Assembly: GCF_933775445.1 (NCBI RefSeq)
Contig: NC_065876.1
Location: 4,898,001-4,962,000, forward strand
Length of the DNA: 64,000 bases
Direction of reading: 5' to 3'
Source: Argentina anserina
Lineage: Eukaryota; Streptophyta; Magnoliopsida; Rosales; Rosaceae
A program made the position numbers and the translations under genes. Under the pieces are notes generated by a model that saw nothing but the letters and a program-made list of their open reading frames with translations, did not search any database and had not been told where the DNA came from. Positions 61,055 to 64,000 of this stretch are shown here, piece by piece; the stretch's first letter is position 1; each line of letters starts with the position of its first letter.

Positions 61055-61752
61055 TCCTTCCTTGGCTTGGGTTTGCTCCTTGATCTGCCATGACCATGAG
61101 AATGATGATACATGATTCCGGCTTTTGGCTCTTCCCCTTCTTTCAACTACCATAGCTTCTGAAAATGATGAATCAATGGACTTTCTTCTTACTTCTTCAT
61201 TCAGCAATTTGCTGGTAACTTGACTCAATGACAGGACACCATTATTGGCTCAGTTACTAAGTGAAACAACCAATGTTTCCCAACAATCTAGAAGTGAACT
61301 GAGAAGGAGTAAGACGTGTAGCTCTTCGTCGATGACCATATTAATGAGGATAGCTAATTCACAATACTTTGCATCTCATTCAAATGTTCATTGATTGAGG
61401 TGTCTCCCTTGTACTTCAAATTGACAAGCTTTCTAATCAAAAATGCTTTGTTGGATGTTGTCTTCCTTTCATACAAGGTTTCAAGCTTTCTCCATAATTC
61501 AAGAGTTGTTGTCTCCTTTGAAACATGATGAAATACATTATCATCGAGCCACTGCTGAATAACTCCAATGCATTTTATGTTCATCTTCTTCCAATCATCA
61601 TCACTCATCCCTTTCTGCTTATCGCCTTCAATCGGAGAAGACAAATCTTTGCAATAGAGCAAGTCTTCCATCTTTGCTTTCCAAATCATATAGTTTCTCC
61701 CATTCAGACTCACCATCCGGCTTTGTTTGAATCCATGATTTTGACCCGCTAA
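61055..61752 (-). pseudogene. Copia family B gag (broken)
   Basis: The minus-strand frame has MVSLNGRNYMIWKAKMEDLL near its start, then LYERKTTSNKAFLIRKLVNL and INEHLNEM, a typical TNT1-like copia gag (DUF4219/UBN2 region). A stop and frame change follow at about 61355. A second frame (61050-61228) with an Arg/Ser-rich stretch continues toward the zinc knuckle, which is now separated by the family A insertion. Confidence 0.88.
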
Positions 61753-61773
61753 CCAGCGATTCTGATACCACTA

Positions 61774-62299
61774 TGTTGGGTAATAAGATGTCTATCAGCA
61801 TACACAAACACAAAACCTATAAACCAGCAAAATTAGAACAGCTAGGAGAAATATAAAGCAACAAAGAACACCAGCAATTTTAACGTGGAAACCCTTTAAT
61901 GTGAAGGTAAAACTACGGGATGATCTTCGAAAAACTTCCACTATAGAATGGGATTACAATCTCCAATCTCTCTAGATCTCTAGAGGAATAACACTCAAGA
62001 ATCACTCTTGGCTAACACAAGAAATAAGCTGAGCAAGAAGGATTAGTTCTCTTGTTTCTCTCCTTACACACAGCTCACACAAATGAGAGAGAGCAAGATA
62101 TATTTTCTTCTCTCTCTAGCTCCTGCTAGAGAGTACGAAGGGATCACCAAAGACCAAGAAACAATATTTTTTTTATTGTTTCTAATACCAGCTGCACTCC
62201 TTTATCAAGGCTTAAAAAAACATCTCTTTAATTGTTTTCTCCAACTCAGTTTATAACACCTATTAATTAGATGTCCAGCATGAGGAGGGAACTCCAAAA
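61774..62299 (-). repeat. 5' LTR of copia family B
   Basis: From TGTTGGGTAATAAGATG to GGGAACTCCAAAA on the plus strand (526 bp). The last base pair motif CAACA of the other LTR reads CAAAA here. The primer-binding complement lies immediately left. Confidence 0.92.
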
Positions 62300-62304
62300 A
62301 ATCA

Positions 62305-64000
62305 AACGAGGCTTAAATATGTTTACATATTGATTTCGATCATGCATGCATGTGAGTATGTTTGTACAAAATAGCATGCACGCGTACGTACGCACCCAAT
62401 TAGGTGCTGGATTGATCAAGCGTGAGATTAAACAACCATTGAGGACCATCGGTGCACGAGGGCATATACATATATAGCTACAATGCAATGGAGCTTTCCT
62501 TTAGATTTGAACGAACACGTTCCAGGTGGCCGGTTTCAACAACCAAAAGACGGATCGATCGAAGTTAGCCACCTCGATCCCAGTTTGATAAAGAAGAAGA
62601 ATTCGAAGCTATTTACAAAGCTGGTAAACGTTTATATATCCATTTTGATCCGAAAGAAGATGCTCACGAAACCCATGTGGAATCTTATTTTACTTCAATA
62701 CATTGCAAATCAAGCTTATTAGGTTTCGAGTTTGGTAAATAGATCGATATACCAAGTGAATTTACCTGCCTGAAACATATGCAGGTGACTGAGGTGAGCA
62801 TGTTGGACCAACTTGTTCTTACTTACTCTTCGTGGACGAGAACCTCGATCATGTACGTATGCGGTATGCCAACATATATATGCTGGTGATTGGTGAAGGA
62901 CTACTCATGGAGTTGCTGATCGATCATTATACAAAAACTAACTTCTAGTACGTACGTCTGCACTCCGTACCATGCATGATTGGACAGTTCATTTCAATTA
63001 ATTAGTATCAATTAAATAGAGAGCTCGACATGAGACTTGTACGCGCGTTGTTCCCAAACTTAATAAACGAAACAAAAACGTTAAGTCAGCTGAAAGATGG
63101 TTTATCAGTTCTGCGTTGGCCTTGAAGAGACCATAACCGTCCTCTCAATTACGTGCTGCTATAATCTTGAACATTAGTTACAAGTTTACAACTAACTCCC
63201 CACTTGATCTGGCAATCTGATTTCTGCACAATGTTCTTAAGAACTATAGTCTACATGTGAGATTCCTACTTTAAGTAGGAGAGAAAGAATTAAACGTATT
63301 GTTTTCGCTCACGAAATGACTAAAAATCTTTGATTAATTATGGTACTAGACTTGTGTTAGTGTGATGCACGTGTTATTTGTAAATTGTACCCGTGCATCA
63401 CACCGGTTATTTGTTAATAGAAGAAAAACTTCAAAGTCATTTGTAATATTGTTTGTTAAATGATAATCATTTTATGTAATTGTGTTTAATATCAAAAGTA
63501 TTTTAGGCTTTATAATTGTAGAGATTAATGTTTTCTTTGTCTTCTACCGCTAACTATCCTTAATATATTTTATTTTAGCAAATCACATCTTCATATGGAC
63601 AATATAGGAAGTTCAATTTTTCGGTGAATCGGTTGACACCAAACCCAAACTTCAAATTATAGCAGTGGAGATTTGCTTTGGCATCCTTATAACTAAAGTC
63701 TCCACATCCACCAATAATATTCAAAACTTGTATGAATAGTGCACTCATGTAATAGGTTCTTCAGGTTCGCTTTCGTAGTTCTATTCAGCCTTCATTTGAA
63801 ATGTGCACGGAGAGCGACATACCTAGTATCTAAGATGATGACTTGTAACATCAAACCGTGGCAGGACAAGCAAAGTCCAAACATGGTACGTCGTAAAATT
63901 TAAAGCCAGATGAAACTTCCAAATAAAGTTCAGTGTCATTCATTTAAATGCAGAATGTAACAATGTGCCTGTATAAGTTGCAACAAATCAATATCCAGTG
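62305..64000. other. Terminal intergenic region without supported genes
   Basis: AT-rich with several GATCGATC/ACGTACGT-type palindromes (62380-62400 and 62945-62960). A frame at 62483-62722 has unrecognised sequence. A local fold-back-like pair, GTGATGCACGTG and CCGTGCATCACAC, lies at 63361-63400. No gene called. Confidence 0.45.

Larger units (their letters stand above)
52051..62299 (-). mobile_element. Ty1/copia element, family B, split by a nested family A element
   Basis: AATCA flanks both ends (52046-52050 and 62300-62304). LTRs are 52051-52511 (3') and 61774-62299 (5'). A primer-binding complement TCTGATACCA (61761-61770) lies next to the right LTR, and a polypurine complement ATCTCCCCCTTCCC (52512-52525) next to the left LTR, so the element reads right to left. 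Its gag/nucleocapsid region is interrupted by the plus-strand family A element at 55860-61049. Without the insert the element is about 5.1 kb. Confidence 0.93.

Noticed and set aside
61761..61773. Nuclear tRNA gene near TCTGATACCA
   Set aside because: It is only the primer-binding complement next to an LTR; no cloverleaf could be made.
62483..62722. 79-codon frame at the right end as first exon of a gene
   Set aside because: Unrecognised sequence, no splice-linked partner in the window.

Overview
The window reads as nuclear DNA of a dicot plant. Its genes are intron-containing and plant-type (an SnRK1 gamma subunit, EXO70, a CYP94-like P450). Between them lie AT-rich DNA, LTR retrotransposons primed by initiator-Met tRNA, and several MITE families. 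Gene and repeat style are compatible with Rosaceae, but that placement is an inference. There is no sign of bacterial, organellar or free viral sequence, and I found no CRISPR, operon or defence-island structure.

Layout, left to right. Bases 1-3170 (+) hold the 3' part of a TolB/DPP6-N-like beta-propeller gene with a hAT MITE in its first visible intron. Bases 3325-5843 (-) are a truncated Ty1/copia element (family A here), followed by an LTR-like stretch to 6786. A short segment at 6788-7270 is duplicated at 13255-13440; the first copy is broken by a hAT MITE and abuts a LINE-like tail, and the second copy is empty. Bases 8905-9880 (+) are a COMM-domain gene with an in-frame stop. Bases 11767-12512 are a PIF/Harbinger MITE. 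Bases 14156-16093 (+) are an intronless EXO70 gene. Bases 19469-21758 (-) are a six-exon KING1-like SnRK1 gamma gene, with ACGT-core motifs upstream and a diverged tandem duplication downstream. Bases 23281-30362 hold two related hAT elements in opposite orientation flanking a small SAP-domain gene (25768-27813, +). One of them carries four tandem copies of a module that the other has once. Bases 30785-34247 contain two MITEs of one family, each embedded in a (TA)n tract. Bases 38859-40850 (+) are a two-exon CYP94-like P450.

The right third is retrotransposon. Bases 41456-51087 are a complete LTR element (-) with about 3.0-kb, nearly identical LTRs, a TCTAG target duplication and only short Del/Tekay-type gypsy coding remnants, so it resembles a LARD. 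Bases 52051-62299 are a copia element (family B, -, TSD AATCA) into whose gag/nucleocapsid region a family A copia element (55860-61049, +) has inserted. The last 1.7 kb show no gene I can support.

The cellular genes are unrelated housekeeping or regulatory genes and form no pathway. The main interest is in how the repeats are built: internal module amplification, nested insertion, and paralogous empty sites that let insertions be read directly. I did not find a convincing wholly new system. All exon borders were read by eye from splice consensus and frame continuity.
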